DNA of 64,000 bases from Craterostigma plantagineum (GCA_027422505.1 JAPQWV010000005.1:9057501-9121500), one strand, 5' to 3'; positions 24,341 through 35,751 are shown, counted from the first letter of the stretch. The notes: a model not told the origin generated them from the letters alone. Numbers and translations are program-made.

Positions 24341-25273
24341 GGGTCTTTTTAAAAAATAGCCTTTGACTCGGTCAGCTTTAAAAAAATAGCCCCGTCGATT
24401 CTAACTTTTAAAAAGTAGCCTTCAATTTAAGGGTATTTTTGTCTTTTTACAGGGTGTCTTTTTTTCCATAGTAAAACCCAATATGTTAAATCGAGACCGC
24501 CCAAGGGCGGGTGGTTGGGCCGTAGTCTAGTTGTTGTGTAGTCTGACATTCAAGTAATAGGTCGTGGGTTCAAATCCCCAACACATATTTTTTTTATATA
24601 AGACCCCCCCCCCCCATATTGGGCATGGGACCTGTGCTATATAACAGAGGTCCCGTCCATGCAAGCAGAGGTCCCGCCCTATGCTGCACAGGATGGGCAC
24701 ATGAGACCCCCCCACATTGGGCATGGACCTGTGCTATATAGCAGAGGTCCCGCCCATGCGAAGCAGAGGTCCCGCCCACATGGGCACATGAGACCCCCCC
24801 ACATTGGGCATGGGACCTGTGCTATATAGCAGAGGTCCCGCCCATGGAAGCAGAGGTCCCGCCCTATGCTGCACATGATGGGCACATGAGACCCGCCCAC
24901 ATTGGGCATGGGACCTGTGCTATATAGCAGAGGTCCCGCCCATGCAAAGCAGAGGTCCCGCCCACATGGGCACATGAGACCCTACCATATTGGGCATGGG
25001 ACCTGTGCTATACAGCAGAGGTCCTGCCCACATGGGCACATGAGACCCCCCATATTGGGCATGGGACTCTGTGCTATATAGCAGAGGTCCCGCCCACATG
25101 GGCACATGAGACCCCCCATATTGGGCATGAGACCTGTGCTATATAGCAGAGGTCTCGCCCATTGCTGCACAACATGGGCGCATGAGCCCCCCTAAGGGCA
25201 TTTAAGTCATTTTTCATCTGAAGGTTACTTTTTTAACGTTGACCACGTCAAAGGCCATTTACTTAAAAGTCCC
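24341..25273. mobile_element. Mutator-like TIR element nested in copia, with tRNA-like insert and palindromic tandem repeats
   Basis: Terminal inverted repeats of about 50 bp begin GGGTCTTTTTAAAAAATAGCC on the left and, on the opposite strand, GGGACTTTTAAGTAAATGGCC on the right. The 10-bp duplication ATCATTAGGC (24331-24340 and 25274-25283) is perfect. The core (about 24600-25190) is a tandem array around ATTGGGCATGGGACCTGTG, TGCTATATAGCA and GAGGTCCCGCCC. A tRNA-like segment precedes the array. It is non-coding. Confidence 0.9.
24512..24586 (+). other. tRNA-like sequence with pol III box A and box B
   Basis: Box A-like TAGTCTAGTTG at 24523-24533 and box B GGTTCAAATCC at 24567-24577 are spaced as in tRNA genes, and the segment ends near CCCCAACACAT. 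It lacks a clean acceptor stem, so it is tRNA-derived (SINE-like) rather than a functional tRNA gene. Confidence 0.65.
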
Positions 25274-26135
25274 ATCATTAGGCAATTTAACAAAGCTATC
25301 AGATCTATCAATCATTGATCCAGCATAACAACACTTATCAGAGCTCATATGCTTATTAGCCTCTGTATCTATTATCCAGCTTTTATACTTAGAGAATGTG
25401 GGAAGTCACATGAGCTTTTACCTGCTTGATTAGAAGAAGATACTACAGCAGCAAACTGCTCCTGGTTTTTAGATCCCCTAATCTAGTATATGTTGATATT
25501 GATGCTCAGTTAAGTGTGGCCGTATTAGATCTCCAATTCTTACCATTCCAGTAGGTGATGGTGCTGATTATCTGGTGGTGGATTGACCGAGACTGAATTG
25601 CCACCAAAAATATTTCATGCCATTATCCAGAAGATCTTCCCTGTCCCTGATTAGTATATCTTCCTCCTCTTGATCCAGTTCTACCTTTTCCACGTCTTCT
25701 GCCACCTCTATTCCAACTCTGAGGGTATCCATGAATCTTGAAGCAGCTATCTTTAGTGTGTCATCCAGTCTTGCAATGGTCACACTAAGCAGCATTCTTA
25801 TCACCTTGTATGTTCGAAGATTTCTGTAGATATGCATTACTATGTAGAGCCATAGATGCAGATTCAAAATTAGAGCTAGGTATCATTATCTTCCTCTGAG
25901 CTTCTTCATTGCAGATCATGGAATATGTTTGCCTGCCGGGAAGGTAGTGGTGAAATCATGAAAATCTGCGACCTCATATGGTTATATCCTTCATTGAGTA
26001 CCATCAAGAACTGCATCATATTGAGTTTATTTCAAAATTGTTGATATTCTTTTGATATCTTAGTGGCAGGAGATGGAATCGTGTCATATCTGTGCCGTAG
26101 ATGCCTTACATTCGAATAATATTTTCTTAATGAGG

Positions 26136-26569
26136 TTATACCTTGTTTGTATTGATTTCCCTATATAAAGCAAACAACCTAGATCCATTAACAATATCGA
26201 ATCTTTCCTTCAAGTCTTTCCAAATCAGCTGAACCGATTCATAGTAGATAACTCCTTCGACTAACTCTTGCGACAATGATCGATGAATCCATGACTGTAC
26301 TAGCGTGTTACATCTCCACTGTTGATCCAAGGCAGAATCCTTCTCAGGTCGCACCACGAGCCGTCGATAAGTCTAACTTGTTCTTCACTTCAAGTGCAAT
26401 GAGCATGAGAGGGGTATAGATAGAGTGGATGGTTGAAATCCATGTTTGGCAGCCTGCGATTGCCTTGGTTAGTAGAACTGGTTTCTTCTTGATTGTTGTC
26501 TTATGGGTTGCTGTCTTCTTGATTGTTATCTTCTTGATCGGTATCATTCGATGTATTTGATTCAGCCAT
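26136..26569 (-). pseudogene. copia gag (UBN2-type) fragment
   Basis: The start MAESNTSNDTD at 26569 is in one frame. Downstream, in other frames, come NHPLYL and QWRCNTLVQSWIHRSLSQEL then YYESVQLIWKDLKERFD, the conserved copia gag core. Frameshifts break it. Confidence 0.85.
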
Positions 26570-26773
26570 TTAGAGACTACCAATCTTGTTTCAGAAATTG
26601 AATCTTGATGTTGACTTTTGATAATTACATTTAAACTGAAGTCGTGTATATATACAGTCTTGCTACTGCTACTTTACATTTCAGTTCATACTTATGTCAT
26701 ATTCGCATACCAGCCTAAGAATACTTTATATACTTACAAATTGGTCCTATCATGAGTATAGCTATACTTCTCA

Positions 26774-27069
26774 ATAGAAACTAAACCATATTACGAGTGA
26801 TAATATGGTTGGGAAGATCAAACTTCAAACATACGATTTGATTGCTCTAACCCTATGCTTAGGGCTAATGGAAAAGAGAGTCCACGCCACAACGAAGAAA
26901 TTAGTATCTTGGACCTTTGTGTTGAAATATGTCACGAAACCATGATCTTCTCATGCATGGTCTTACTGCATATATATTAGGAATAGGGTATGACAATTCT
27001 GAGAGAGCTCTATCTATTTAGAAAGTGACGTATTAGGTCAAATGAAGTATCTTATGGATTACAATGTCA
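26774..27069. other. no gene recognised
   Basis: Short intergenic stretch between the copia element and a hAT-like MITE. Confidence 0.35.
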
Positions 27070-27077
27070 TAAAAAAC

Positions 27078-27446
27078 TAGGGTTGTCAATGGGGATCCGC
27101 CCCAAATAGAATGGGGAATCCCCGCTATTCTACCCCCGCGGGGTGGGGATGGGGGAATATTTTTCCCCGTGGATATCCCGCCCCGTCCCCGATAATTAAA
27201 AAATTACAATTATTATATTCAACTAATATTATTATCAGATAAATAATAGTAAAATATACTTTGGATAATATTAAAATAATTAAATATGATTAAATGTAGG
27301 TTAAATAATATAATAATATTAAAATATAGTTTAAATAATATTAAAATAATATAAATTGAAATTAAATAGTGACGGGGCGGGGATCGCCGTGGGGACGGGG
27401 ACGGGATTAGATCCCCGCCCCCGCCCCCGCCCTGTTGACAACCCTA
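27078..27446. mobile_element. hAT-like MITE with GGGGAT subterminal repeats
   Basis: Terminal repeats TAGGGTTGTCA and TGACAACCCTA are near-perfect inverted copies (TAGGGTTGTCAA / TTGACAACCCTA). Subterminal GGGGATCC/ATCCCCGC repeats flank an AT-rich core. Flanking 8-mers TAAAAAAC and CTAAAACC agree at only five positions, so the target duplication has decayed. It is related in design to 4049-4555. Confidence 0.85.
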
Positions 27447-28373
27447 CTAAAACCATGAATTAGATACAACTCTTCGACACTATCTTATTACCTATAAATA
27501 GATGTCTCATTTGCTCATTTCTACAGCGTGAACATCCTCTGAAATCCTGGAAAGTTTGAGTTTATGTCAACTACATCCATCTCTCATCATGAGCTATATT
27601 TCGTACATTTTATATTTAAAACTCATATGAGAGTCTTAAAAACATCAAGAAATTTGTTTTCTCGAAATTTGAAGTAATTGTCGTTTTATCTTCAAAAACG
27701 ATTGATTCTGTAAGCAGTTTTAGCGGAGAAATATCATTTTGAGGACACAACATCCACAGCTACCCCGACAACAAAATCAAATTTCATCCCGCAGAAAACC
27801 AACACATGGAACTAGTCCCCCCGTGCTAGATGAGAATGTCTCATTTCTCTCCCAAAAAAGATACCCAAACTTTCAAGTAGATTCTATGACCTATCTCCTG
27901 AAATGCTTGGTCTAAACCATTAGCTGATGTCTTGAGGACAAATATGTCTAATGGCATAAACTATATTATTTTAACCTTTTTTGCTGATCCGGCTATGCCG
28001 GCTATTTGTAAGTTTAACCCGAGCCCGTTTGGTTGGGAGGATGAGTTTAGACGGTATTAGATTTAGTTGTGTTTAAATAATGATGGTATGGGTTATTTGA
28101 GGTGTTTGATTGATGGGCTTAAATAATAATTTCTAATGTGATTTGGTAGATTAATTAGATGGTATAAGGTTTAATTAATTTCAATTACAATTTTACCCTT
28201 AGTTTGAATTTAAAGTATAAACTCCGATTATGGTTTTTTTTCGTCTGCACGGTTCGTTCTCCATCTGCGCAAGTTCATCCTCATCTCATATCAATTTTTT
28301 GTGTAAGCAAGGAATCAAATAGCTTTCATTGCAAAACCAAGAATAGCATAACCTTTAATAAAAAAATTCAACA
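27447..28373. other. no gene recognised; possible TIR element edge
   Basis: AT-rich. CCCGTTTGGTTGGGAGG near 28023 may be the left end of an outer element whose right end would be near 29665 (ACCACAACCAAAAACAC on the plus strand). This is uncertain. Confidence 0.3.
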
Positions 28374-28376
28374 TAA

Positions 28377-28949
28377 GACTATCTTTATCGGCAACCGGTC
28401 GTGTGGAAATAAATAGAGAAATGAGAAAAATAAATCAAAAAAATAAAAGAATCCCACAATCTCCCACAATCCAATTGGTGGACCAACCTGGTTCACCAAC
28501 CGGTTGTGCACAGTTTCCATTAAACTGTTTTTGTGGTTTTTATTGATTTTTATGATACATTTAATTATCTATTAAAATTTTATTTTTATTTTTTTACCAA
28601 AATGTATGATTTTTTTCTCCACAAATAGAGACTAACATTGATACATTTTGAATCACAATTTCAAATTATTTATTTCTCTATTACATTCTATATTCTTTCA
28701 TAATTCATATTATTTTTCTTTCTCCAATGACCAAAGTATCTAAATTTTATATCATATAATGTAATTTATTTTTCAAACATTCAAATACTACTAATAATTA
28801 TAAAATATAAACACTATAGGTTGTGATGGGTTGTTGATAAAGTATTAAAATTGTAAGGTTAGGTTGAGGTGTAGGTTGTGTATTGGAGGAGAGAGAAATT
28901 AATATTTTATTCTCATGACCGGTTGTGGAGGTCATGGATAAAGATAGTC
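28377..28949. mobile_element. PIF/Harbinger (Tourist-like) MITE
   Basis: Terminal repeats GACTATCTTTATC and GATAAAGATAGTC match over 13 bp and lie between TAA target duplications (28374-28376 and 28950-28952). Both features are diagnostic of PIF/Harbinger. Subterminal CAACCGGT motifs recur on both sides. It is non-coding. Confidence 0.88.
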
Positions 28950-28952
28950 TAA

Positions 28953-30150
28953 GCAGCAAAGTTGTATACAAACAAGATTTTGCCGTACTATCATTTATTA
29001 AATAATAAACAAGATTGACTTTTAACAGATAACCCCGTTATTGCAATCACTAGTTCGACAAAAGAATACGGGGAACTCAATCTTGTCAAGAACAAAAACA
29101 ATATAGTCTGTCCGGCCGGACCATCATACGCCAATTAATAAACAATCTGCTCGAGCTATTTTTCAAGCAATTCGAACAACACAATACTGAGAATAAAAAA
29201 TGGAAACACGCAACAAAAACAATCTAGGAATAATAATAATTGGGTTTAAGATAGCATACCTTTTAAGCTTAATCAATGTTTACATATTATGTTGGTGTGG
29301 GCTTTTCTCCTCACTAGGACAGACTTCGGTGGTTGGATGTCGCCAGAAAACGGTCGCTGGAGAATGGATGTATTAGTTGGTGAGTGAATTATTTGTTCGA
29401 TGAAGATGAAAGGGAAAAAAAGGTTAACGAGGTCTTATTCATAAAAAGGGTAAACTAGGAATAAATTTGAAATTAAGGACAAAGTTGTCCAAAGAGCTTG
29501 GGATTAGATAAAAGTAAGGCGGGGGCTGATTTATTTAATACCTTAGGGAATGTATTAATAGGGTATTACTTAAATCTCCCCTTTAAATACACCTTCCAAC
29601 CAAAAGTTTCTTTAACTAATGTTAACCCATCTAATCCCTCTAAGACCACAACCAAAAACACTTTAAGGGGGTATTTGTTTGTAGTGATCCAACATTACGG
29701 TGATACTCACACACCGTAATGTGAATATCGAGATGTGGAATAAGGTGATATATCGTCACCGTGTTTGTTTTGGGGATATTTTATTTTGCATATCAATGTG
29801 ATATTAGAATATTGTTTTTGTCTAATCAGGTGATGTGTGGGGTGATATTGCGTAAATGTCATATGTAACCCTACGAATATTATACAGATTATGTAGCTTA
29901 TAATGATTACTATTTTAATATCGAGGTTAAAATTTTTTTAAGAATTAATACTTAGTTTATTGTATAGTTATTCAATATAATTATTATTATTAAATATATT
30001 ATTTTAAGATTTAAAATACTTTACTATTAGGATATATTATGTATAAATGCTTAACTAAGATTAATATTGTCCAAGTAAGGTGGCGAGAAGATACGGTAAT
30101 GTATTGGACTTGGAGGATCGCCCCAAAACAAACATCCCAGTGATTTACCA
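28953..30150. other. AT-rich, probable decayed TIR elements
   Basis: Contains GGGGTATTTGTTTGTAGTGATCC at about 29666 and an inverse-looking GATCGCCCCAAAACAAACATCC at about 30117-30138, suggesting a decayed TIR element of about 480 bp. No gene is recognised. Confidence 0.35.
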
Positions 30151-30656
30151 TGACAAAGCCTTAGTATTCGACATTTCTGCGCACAGAAATTTAGGGGTTT
30201 TTTTTTACATTTTAAACTCGAAAATTTTGCCACATGGGTAAGAATAAAATATTAGGTTAATTTTTTTATTCTGGAAAAACAAAATCTATCATTTAATATA
30301 TCGAACTAGAACTTATTTTATGGCCCAAGTGCAATCAAGTGTTTGAAGTATACACTTCACCACTATGAAAGCATAATCACACGCCAAAATTAGCAAACGG
30401 TTGACTTCTAACAAATTTGTGCTGAACTAAGCTCAATTTTTTGTCAAGAATGTGGTGCTACGTTGAATTCTCATGAAAGCAGAATGTCAATGCATTCCAA
30501 ATAAAAGATTTAAGATGCAGATAGATGCATCAAATAATCCATTTGAAAACTCTCAAACTCAACATCCAACCAACACATTGAATTTTTGATAAAGAGACAT
30601 TTTATATTTCTCTGTTGATAGTGTCATAATTCGGACTCAGAACGCTAAATTTCACC
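30151..30656. other. upstream region of glycine-rich protein gene
   Basis: AT-rich, with no frame of interest. The promoter of the next gene lies at its right edge. Confidence 0.4.
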
Positions 30657-30664
30657 TATAAATA
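30657..30664 (+). promoter_or_regulatory. TATA box of the glycine-rich protein gene
   Basis: TATAAATA lies 58 bp upstream of the start codon at 30722, a typical distance for a short plant 5' UTR. Confidence 0.75.
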
Positions 30665-30721
30665 CAACGTAGAGCTGTAACAAGTACCACGAATCACTAC
30701 TAAAACTTCTCACTTAGAGAA

Positions 30722-31178
30722 ATGGAGGCCAAAGCCAAACCTTTTGCGGTCCTTAGTGTTATTGCAGTTCTGTTTCTCATCTCCAGCTATGTTAAGGCAA
30801 ATGACGTCGTCACCGCTCAAAAAGAGAAAAAGAGTAAGCATAGCCTTGTCTTTATGTTAATTAAATTCGAGCACGTCCAACAAAAAATGGAATTAATTTT
30901 CGCGCATTAACCTCCGCCGTCGGGAAATGAGGTCAAGAACTTACACGTTACTCGTGGAATTAACGATAGTTCTTCTGCATGCGTATTATAGAAAACGATT
31001 TCGTCCTTTCTATTTCAATAAAATAAAATGACCGAAATTCCGTGGTGAAATTAGGTTTCCAAGTTTAACGGTCCTAAAATTGCTTCAATTTACATACTTA
31101 CAGATTGCTACCCTTAACTTAACCGCCCTTAAAACACCACCCAACCTGAGATACATTAAAAATATAACTAATAAGTCT

Positions 31179-31214
<36 letters not shown>

Positions 31215-31490
31215 GTATCTGTTTGTGTAGCCCTCGGAGAGTACACATTAGCAGATGGGGGTGGTTACGGTGGTGGCGGCGGAGGCGGAGGTGGAGGTGG
31301 TGGTGGAGGTGGCGGCGGTGGTGGTTATGGTGGTGGCAGTGGTGGTGGTTATGGAGGCAACAATGGTGGTGGAAACGGTGGAGGGTATTGTCGTTATGGG
31401 AGGTGCTGCAGCGGTTGGTACGGTCGTTGCAGGTGTTGCTATAGTGCTCAAGAAGCTTTGGCCTACATGCAAAATGCATATCGACCATGA
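30722..31490 (+). CDS. secreted glycine-rich protein with Cys-rich C-terminus (class II GRP)
   Basis: Two exons, 30722-30833 and 31231-31490, with donor GA|GTAAGC and acceptor GTGTAG. Both sides are phase 1, giving a 123-residue product. Exon 1 encodes MEAKAKPF, a hydrophobic signal peptide (VLSVIAVLFLISSYVKA) and a charged segment. Exon 2 encodes a poly-glycine block interspersed with Tyr, Ser and Asn, then a tail with six cysteines in the order C-x4-CC-x6-C-x-CC (YCRYGRCCSGWYGRCRCCYS). This layout matches plant class II glycine-rich proteins such as Arabidopsis GRP3, which are secreted to the cell wall and can bind wall-associated kinases. That role is inferred from the family. The intron contains a TA microsatellite (31184-31211). 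The pure-Gly run suggests the repeat is length-variable. Confidence 0.88.
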
Positions 31491-31920
31491 ATATAAATAA
31501 ATAAATAAATAAATCTGCACCGAGTATGTATGTTTCTCTCTATATTATATATATAACGTACAATCGAATAAAACATGCAATGTGATAATAAAGTTTGTTG
31601 GAGTAATAACGACGAATGGTCGCGATATTGTCTCAATCTTTGCGCTTTCCATTCACCTTTCAAAAGTACAAAACTTTTAACAATATTTACGCCCATTAAC
31701 CAAGTTATATCATTTTCAATAAATAACCTCTTACATGTTTATTCACGTTATAAATAACTCGGGTCTTGTCACGATCCCACGATACAAGGAAGAAAAATAA
31801 ATTGGATACTTAATCTATCCCAGAATACAAGGAAAAAATAACAAAGTGGACTGTGAACACTGTCAATATAACTTACATCCACAGTCAATATGAATTATGT
31901 AGGATTACACAATACATGCA
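31491..31920. other. 3' flank of GRP gene, otherwise nothing recognised
   Basis: Holds a TAAATAAATAAA run right after the stop and AATAAA-like signals near 31567, consistent with polyadenylation. Confidence 0.45.
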
Positions 31921-32507
31921 TTGTTGTAAAATTTGGCCTAGCGCTAATTGGCCCACCACTGAGGCGAAAAAATTCCAATACGCCTAATTAATCAGATAAA
32001 GGCAATGAAATGGCAAGCACAGGAGTTGTAAGGTGAGGTTATCCCTTCATATAGAAATCTTTCAAGTTTCACTCGACCAAATAGCCGGCGTGGGACCAGA
32101 GAAAATACTACTACTATTTAAGCCTATATAAATGGAAATGCGAAAATACAGATAAACAGGAATTAAAATATATAAAAATATATAATTGGAAGTATAAAAA
32201 AATATATAAAATGAAATAAAAAAAAAAGTAGGATAACTTCGCCCGACATTCTCCGTAAAACAGCATTTTTGTACTAGTATATTATTTTGTTGCATTGTTG
32301 TGATTGATATTACTCATTTAAAATATTTGGATAAATTTGATAAACCTTGACTTTGATAAAGTATTTGCATATTTGATATATAGAAAAATAATAAAAAAAA
32401 TATGAATACCGCCTAATTTACCCTTAGAAACTGCCTAGGTCTCACCTAGATCGTCTAGGCGCCTCCGGGCGCCCGACTAGCGCCTAGCGTATATTTACAA
32501 CATCGCA
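31921..32507. mobile_element. probable TIR element with GCGCCTAG ends
   Basis: The left end GTTGTAAAATTTGGCCTAGCGC and the right end (reverse complement GTTGTAAATATACGCTAGGC) form imperfect inverted repeats. The right subterminal region is a GC-rich palindromic cluster around CTAGGCGCC. The target duplication is not clear. It is non-coding. Confidence 0.5.
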
Positions 32508-32756
32508 TACACGTATGTCACGTAAAGATGTGATACACAATAACAGCTCAGACAAGTAGGAGTAAGAACCAAATATAAATGGTTCGACAAATATTTTATC
32601 CAATATATTTTTCTAAAAAGGCTACAAAGAATGAACGAAGAAGATAAGATTTATGTATGGTGGGGTGGTTGCTCTGTCTTCGTCATATTGCCCATTTTAT
32701 AGGCAAAATGAGAGGATCAGTTGGGGCTTCAATGCAAGAGAAAATTAGTGTTAACC

Positions 32757-33212
32757 AGGATTGCAAAAGATTTTTTTGTTCTATTTCGAATTCGAAATAT
32801 TAGAATATCAAATTCGAATAAGAATTTGTTTTATTGGAATAATTTTCGAATACGAATACAAATATGACAATATTCGAATGTAATATGTACATTTAAATAA
32901 CCTAATATATTATGAATACTTGTAATTAATGCCACATATTAATCTAAAATGCTCAAAAAGAAATACATGGCGCAAACTTAAATTCAATTCACTAGCTAAC
33001 TTTTTTGCCTATGTATATTATTTATTATTTTTTTTTAAATGGGTTTTATGAAAAAAGAATTTATTCAAATCCAAATATTCATGAATTTATTCGAATATAT
33101 TACCGAATATCAAATATGACTCAATTTTAATATTTCAATACAAAACAAATAGTATAAAAAACCAATAACAATAGAATATTGGTAAGACTCAATTCTATTC
33201 GTTTGCAATCAT
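32757..33212. mobile_element. hAT-like MITE, same family as 47580-48123, opposite orientation
   Basis: The left end AGGATTGCAAA and right end TTTGCAATCATA are decayed versions of AGGGTTGCAAA/TTTGCAACCCTA. The left part aligns with the reverse complement of the right part of the 47580 element, including TTTTTGTTC and TCGAATTCGAAATATT. AT-rich core, no coding capacity. Confidence 0.7.
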
Positions 33213-33513
33213 ATACTTACCACATATAATGTATTGCATTTAAAAAAGGTAAAAATTCCTCCCATTAGGATTTGCTAGGAATACACCAATCACACGCACA
33301 TGCAAAAGGAAACTGTCTTTTAAGGCTAACGATTTAACGAAGTTTGTAGTGCAATAATGGAAAAAAAGACACGGTCTCGAGAAATCGATTCCTCATTTCT
33401 CGTCAAAAGACTAAATCAAGGCGAATATCCCAAAAATATACCACGAAATTTTAGACATATCAGAAAATTAGCCCTATATATGTGTCTGCGGTTTTGTGAA
33501 GTGAGGTTATCAT

Positions 33514-33520
33514 TATAAAG
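33514..33520 (+). promoter_or_regulatory. candidate TATA box for the DUF295-like gene
   Basis: TATAAAG lies 56 bp upstream of the proposed start at 33570. Confidence 0.5.
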
Positions 33521-33569
33521 CTAATTCTCAGTCTTATTGATACATACTTTTCATTATAAAGTTTGTGAC

Positions 33570-34945
33570 ATGTCTCCCCATCACTGCTCCCTGTAAGACG
33601 TGCACACCTTTGTTCTTTAACTCGATAATTTATTATATATCAACGGAACTCTTAATTATCATAAATCTTGGTTTTTTTTTTTTTTTGTATGGGAATTTTG
33701 CAGCAAGGTTGATTCCAATGACAAGCAAAATGGAAATGGAATCGTTGGTTCCATATTCAGGTCGATCTGCAGGTTAGATCAATCTCTTACACTTTTTTGA
33801 ACGCACTATAATTATCCTTATATGCCATACTCAAGTGCTAACATAGTCCTCGTACACGTTTGTATCTCTTCATTGATTTCCATACACAATTATTCATCTA
33901 GACCTAATTCTAGCCTCTCTGAATCCTCATAGTATAGATATTTTGGTGTCGTAAAAGTTTGATCTTATTAACATTTTTCACTTTCGATTTAATGTTCAGA
34001 AATCTTACAAGAAAGATTGCACCCAAAGCTTGTTCGACGCAGACGAATGTGCCGAAAGCAAAGCCAAAGAAGATGAATAAGAATATTTCAAAAGAACCTA
34101 AATCCCAACTCATTTGGGAGATTCAAAAAGGTGATGGGCATTTTATCAGATATTTTAGCAAAGGCTGGTTATTGGAGAGGACAGGTTGGAATTCAAACTA
34201 TCGACTAAGAAATCCAACGATTGAAAGAGTCTTAGATTTGCCCGACCCTAAGGTAGAAAACCCGTCGCATATGTTGCACATTTATATTCAGAGTAGGAAA
34301 ACATTCAAGATGGTTCTTCCTTTCTCAAACGACGAAAATGGTCACTTGCTTAGCTTCAAGGTTCTTACCATCGGCGAAGACCACAAATGGACAACACTTA
34401 ATAAAACCTCTGCATCAACTTGTAACCTGACGAAAGCCAAGTGGCTCACCAATGGCATTGGAGATGTCTACGTTCTCTTCGTATTACCCGAAACTGATGG
34501 GGCGACTGCTGTTGTTTTCTTCTTCGAAGCTGAAAGCGAGAATCTATGGACTATGGATGTTCCTCGGGACTTCATTATTACCGCCTCGAATGGGATGAAC
34601 TGTAATAATATTTCAATTCTTAATTGGGACGGAAAGATAGCGCTTGCTAGGAAATTGGAGAATGGTAAGCTTGATGTTAGGTTGGTGGAAGATTATAAAA
34701 CGCAGAAATGGGCTCAAGAGAAGATTATCGTAGACTTGGCGTTTTTGAACGACGCTTACGCTCCTTATCATTTTTCTGGAAAGAAGCTTTGGATGCATTG
34801 CAAGTGGGAAAGACGCTTAACATTCGATTACATAGCGAAAGTCGCTACAAGCCTCGCCGGTGAACCGAAAACGCCCGGAGTGAAATTTTCAAGCAAGTCT
34901 AGTTTGATGGATTTGGATGGATCAAAGCCCCTTATTAAAGAGTGA
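33570..34945 (+). CDS. DUF295 / F-box-associated-like beta-propeller protein
   Basis: Three-exon model: 33570-33592, 33704-33772 and 34000-34945. Junctions are CCCT|GTAAG...TTGCAG|CAAG and TGCAG|GTTAG...TTCAG|AAAT. Phases match and the total (1038 bp) gives 345 residues. The N-terminus is MSPHHCSL, then basic and Lys-rich. The large exon encodes LIWEIQKGDGHFIRYFSKGW, YRLRNPTIERVLDLPDP (the RNPxxxxxxxLPDP motif of plant DUF295/F-box-associated propellers), then alternating beta-strand-like segments to KEWERR-type sequence near the end. No F-box is present, so it is not a complete F-box subunit and any role in ubiquitin ligases is unsupported. It could equally be a truncated paralogue. The two small exons are inferred from splice sites and phase only, while the large exon is secure. 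Confidence 0.7.
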
Positions 34946-35474
34946 CAACTCAATGGATATTTATGGTTCTTCGCCTGTTTTTTTAGTAATGAATTCATCT
35001 CTTATGTTATGCTTTCATTGTGGCACGTTTCTATGCTGAATAAGAAAGCCTTGAGGCTTGAAGTTAGTATAAAATGATTTTCGTTGGTAAAAAAAAAAAG
35101 ATACATTGGTATTTCTTGATTAATTTTCTTGCGCAAGATATGCCAATACATAGGCTACAAATGAAGGAGCATTGACTGAATCACATCGAATATTGTATTC
35201 TAATTTCCATGATGGAAAGATTATATTCTTCTTGATTTAATTTTCGATTTGCTTGATTTGATCTTTTCTATTTCAGGCTTGAATAGATTTTGGTATCTTC
35301 CACTTGTTCCATCTTGGTTGTTGTTGTTTCAAATTTCATGTGATCTTCCAATAGATTCAAAGACACATTCAATACATTCGTTGCATTTCAACATATGCAT
35401 TTTGATTGAACGTATTATTTGTTCATTTTGCCAGCTAGGTTCTCATCAGAAAGATGAAGATCGTTCATTCATAC
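34946..35474. other. 3' flank, nothing further recognised
   Basis: AT-rich. Likely carries the 3' UTR of the preceding gene. Confidence 0.4.
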
Positions 35475-35481
35475 AATGTCT

Positions 35482-35744
35482 CAGGGGCGGACCCACGTAG
35501 GGGCTCGGGGGTGCCGTTGACCCCCCGCCATTGTCCACTTAAGTATATTATATGCATTAAAATTTTCGAAAATCGCCTCTAGTCCAGTGGTTACTGCAGT
35601 TGCTGTGAAGTCATCACGTCTAAATGGCCTGAGTTCGAATCTGCTGGAGCTTTTTTGTTTCATTTTTATATATTTAGATGGGCTGTGGGCTGGGACTCTG
35701 GCTGGGCTTGACCCCCCAGTCATATCAGGCTGGGTCCGCCCCTG
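35482..35744. mobile_element. hAT MITE with tRNA-like core
   Basis: Terminal repeats CAGGGGCGGACCCA and TGGGTCCGCCCCTG match perfectly over 14 bp. The 7-bp duplication AATGTCT (35475-35481 and 35745-35751) is perfect, and the eighth position is ambiguous. The core holds a tRNA-like segment. Confidence 0.9.
35576..35651 (+). other. tRNA-like sequence inside the hAT MITE
   Basis: Box A-like TAGTCCAGTGGTTA starts at 35580 and box B-like GAGTTCGAATCTG at 35631-35643, followed by CTGGAGC and a T run (TTTTTT) that could end pol III transcription. Overall it looks like a decayed tRNA. It is not expected to be a functional tRNA. Confidence 0.6.
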
Positions 35745-35751
35745 AATGTCT

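Larger units (their letters stand above)
20924..26763 (-). mobile_element. degenerate Ty1/copia retrotransposon with very short LTRs
   Basis: Two similar sequences of about 140 bp flank the element: 20924-21062 and 26619-26763. Both begin TGATAATTACATTT and contain GAAGTCGTGTAT. On the minus strand the 3' LTR is preceded by GAGTGGGGG, a good polypurine tract. Inside, in minus-strand order, come gag (start ATG at 26569), integrase, RT and RNase H. Many stops and frameshifts make it non-functional. A Mutator-like element is nested at 24341-25273. No target duplication or standard tRNA-Met primer site was found. Confidence 0.85.

Noticed and set aside
24512..24586. Functional tRNA gene
   Set aside because: Boxes A and B are present but the acceptor and anticodon stems do not form properly, and it lies inside a transposon.
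24594..25170. Several overlapping minus-strand frames rich in GRDLC and AGPLLYS
   Set aside because: These are translations of the tandem array in the Mutator-like element, not proteins.
31177..31520. His-rich, Arg/Trp-rich and Thr-rich frames over the glycine-rich exon
   Set aside because: They are shadow frames of the GGT/GGC repeats of the real glycine-rich protein.
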